This document shows, piece by piece, positions 3,991 through 5,381 of a DNA stretch of 5,381 bases (position 1 is the stretch's first letter; the number at the start of each line of letters is the position of its first letter). A program made the translations under genes and the position numbers. The notes beneath the pieces were generated by a model that worked only from the letters and a program-made list of their open reading frames with translations, did not search any database and was not told the DNA's origin. Origin of the DNA: Thermoplasmatota archaeon (lineage in GTDB: Archaea; Thermoplasmatota; Thermoplasmata; Thermoplasmatales; Thermoplasmataceae). The stretch spans positions 1 through 5,381 of the forward strand of contig JAMDCG010000056.1 in NCBI GenBank assembly GCA_023489425.1. Reading direction: 5' to 3'.

Positions 3991-5381
3991 ATGGATAGGA
4001 GAACAATAAGAGAGATCTATCTCGGGAGACTGATAATAACAGTTATCAGTCTTGCTATTTTTTTATTCTCCATCCTTTTCTTCTATAGCAACAGGTCTGT
4101 CATTCTGAACTTTAACAATATGACAATAAATAAGTCACTCCTGATTGTTTCAGTAATGGCAATGATATTTTTCAGCCTGTATCTCACCGTTTCATTTCCA
4201 AAATCCCTGAGAATTAAATTTTCAAGACCCAGGATCAGGGGAAAGCCAAATCCGGTTTACGGTTTTTTCATAATTCTATCCATAGGAATAGGATCGACCC
4301 TTGGATCTCCATTATTCATACTGATACCGGAAAATGCACTTCAGTATGGTATCGTATCCACTATTTCCCTTATTGTTGCATCCATCACATCACTATTCAT
4401 GGCCAAGGTATACTTTGATGTCTATGAGTTCCACAAGAATAATGGAAGGGATATTGTTGGTGGACCAGCCTTTGTAAGGGAGGCCTATGGAGTTTCATCT
4501 GTCAGATATTTTATCAGCAGGATTTCCATGTGGGTGGCAAACTCAGCCCTTTCTGCCTACTGCGTGATCATTTTTTTTGATCTTCTGTTCATTGTGATAC
4601 CTGAAAGCTCAATTGGTGGGTCACTGATTTCAAAGGTTCTGATTTATGCCATACTCGGACTATTTATCGTATGGTTCATAATAAATGCATTCTTCGAGGA
4701 AAGATACTTAAGATTCATAGGCAAGGTGCAGCTGGTCATGATGATAGCCATGGCAGTCATATTAATAGCGGAAGAAGGCGTAATTTTCAGATCGCCTTCC
4801 CATCTTTCAACTCATCTCTTCTTCTCCTTTACAGGAAACTGGGTGGAAGACATACTGATTGATACTGGATACCTGTTCATCCTCTTCTTTGGTTTCCAGG
4901 AAATCATGGCATTTCAGAGAAATATAACTGACGGAAGCACCATAAACATTCCGATGATAAAGAAGAAGATAATGCTGGACAAGGATCATGTCATAAAATG
5001 GTCAATGATATTTACCATAATTGTCTCCTCATCCATAAATATCGTATATTCTATTGCAGTTCTTCTGACACAATCCAGGGGGACAGGAATAGAAAAAAGT
5101 TCGATTCCTGCCTTCCTTATTGCACAGATGACAGGAGGTGAATCATGGTTTCTACTGATGATAATCGCATTCATCATTGCAACCCTGACAACTTTCGTCC
5201 CGGCATTTCTGGCTGCATCAAGGCATCTTAAATCCCTGGGCGAGGACAGGATATTTCCATACAGTCTCACCAAGTACTCGTGGATATTCACACTTGTGTT
5301 CATTATACTCCTTGTCGCATCCGGTGAATCCTTCCTTTTAAGTATTACAGATTTCATGGTTCTGATCAGTCTTGGTTTCAT
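3991..5381 (+). CDS. APC-superfamily permease (amino-acid transporter-like), 3' end outside window
   Basis: The frame is open from ATG 3991 to the right edge, giving 463 codons without a stop. APC hallmarks appear in order: a glycine-rich broken first core helix, GIGSTLGSPLF (99-109); GGPAFVREAYG (157-167) before the third core helix; FFGFQE (299-304) in the sixth; and TFVPAFLAASRHLKSLGEDRIFP (401-423) around the end of the eighth, where the family typically has an (A)ASR...L..L..D..(L/F)P signature. About ten core helices are visible or begun, at roughly 92-112, 118-140, 178-203, 212-235, 243-262, 287-307, 337-360, 383-409, 428-450 and 454 onward. The substrate is probably an amino acid or related organic cation, taken up by cation symport or exchanged; it cannot be fixed. 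Unusually, two additional hydrophobic segments (about 14-34 and 52-71) precede the core. The start lies 7 bp after the previous gene's stop, with AGGT (3978-3981) as a weak ribosome site. Confidence 0.88.
   Translation, partial: MDRRTIREIYLGRLIITVISLAIFLFSILFFYSNRSVILNFNNMTINKSLLIVSVMAMIFFSLYLTVSFPKSLRIKFSRPRIRGKPNPVYGFFIILSIGIGSTLGSPLFILIPENALQYGIVSTISLIVASITSLFMAKVYFDVYEFHKNNGRDIVGGPAFVREAYGVSSVRYFISRISMWVANSALSAYCVIIFFDLLFIVIPESSIGGSLISKVLIYAILGLFIVWFIINAFFEERYLRFIGKVQLVMMIAMAVILIAEEGVIFRSPSHLSTHLFFSFTGNWVEDILIDTGYLFILFFGFQEIMAFQRNITDGSTINIPMIKKKIMLDKDHVIKWSMIFTIIVSSSINIVYSIAVLLTQSRGTGIEKSSIPAFLIAQMTGGESWFLLMIIAFIIATLTTFVPAFLAASRHLKSLGEDRIFPYSLTKYSWIFTLVFIILLVASGESFLLSITDFMVLISLGF

Noticed and set aside
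3969..3999. Possible split gene: 2-TM protein and permease as one frameshifted ORF
   Set aside because: The small protein ends in a normal basic cytoplasmic tail and the permease has its own ATG and weak ribosome site, so two separate genes are more likely.
4986..5381. Long minus-strand open frame of 131 codons at the right edge
   Set aside because: It lies antisense to the permease, whose frame shows clear APC motifs and hydrophobic helices; the antisense product has no recognisable features.
1..5381. Search by eye for CRISPR repeats, insertion-sequence ends, tRNA or rRNA genes
   Set aside because: No regularly spaced repeats, transposase-like proteins, terminal inverted repeats or tRNA T-loop (GGTTCRANNCC) pattern were seen.

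Overview
The window looks like chromosomal DNA of a Thermoplasmatales-type archaeon (Thermoplasma/Ferroplasma/Cuniculiplasma range). Three things point there. Codon use is moderately AT-rich, with AGG/AGA for arginine and much ATA for isoleucine. Several genes have a TATA-like box about 25 bp before the start codon, which suggests leaderless transcripts. The best-recognised protein closely resembles the D-glyceraldehyde dehydrogenase of the non-phosphorylative Entner-Doudoroff pathway known from Thermoplasma. The genus was not established.

Layout, left to right. (1) 1-405, plus strand: the 3' part of an unrecognised gene that is open to the left edge. (2) 410-1876, minus strand: a complete aldehyde dehydrogenase, convergent with the first gene and only 4 bp from it. 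A 7-bp stem-loop in the shared 3' region may help terminate transcription. (3) 1877-2024: a divergent promoter region. (4) 2025-2216, plus strand: a 63-residue zinc-ribbon protein. (5) 2217-3338, minus strand: a cysteine-free, largely helical 373-residue protein of unknown function, whose stop codon directly abuts that of the zinc-ribbon gene. (6) 3339-3512: a second divergent intergenic region with a perfect 10-bp palindrome, candidate TATA boxes and a possible 34-codon small ORF. (7) 3513-3983, plus strand: a small protein with two membrane segments. (8) 3991-5381, plus strand: an APC-superfamily permease open to the right edge, 7 bp after the previous gene and probably in the same operon.

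The dehydrogenase is a central-metabolism enzyme. The membrane pair probably handles uptake or exchange of amino acids or similar solutes, although the substrate cannot be read from the sequence. Every gene switches strand relative to its neighbour except the last two, so only those two form a clear operon.

The least expected observations are: a 17-bp element (15 of 17 identical) just upstream of both minus-strand genes, the dehydrogenase and the 373-residue protein, which may place them under shared control; two extra predicted membrane helices before the APC core of the permease; and the palindrome/half-site cluster between the two divergent genes at 3417-3442. I see no mobile element, CRISPR array, rRNA, tRNA or recognisable defence system. 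This is mostly an ordinary chromosomal region with a few genes of unknown function.
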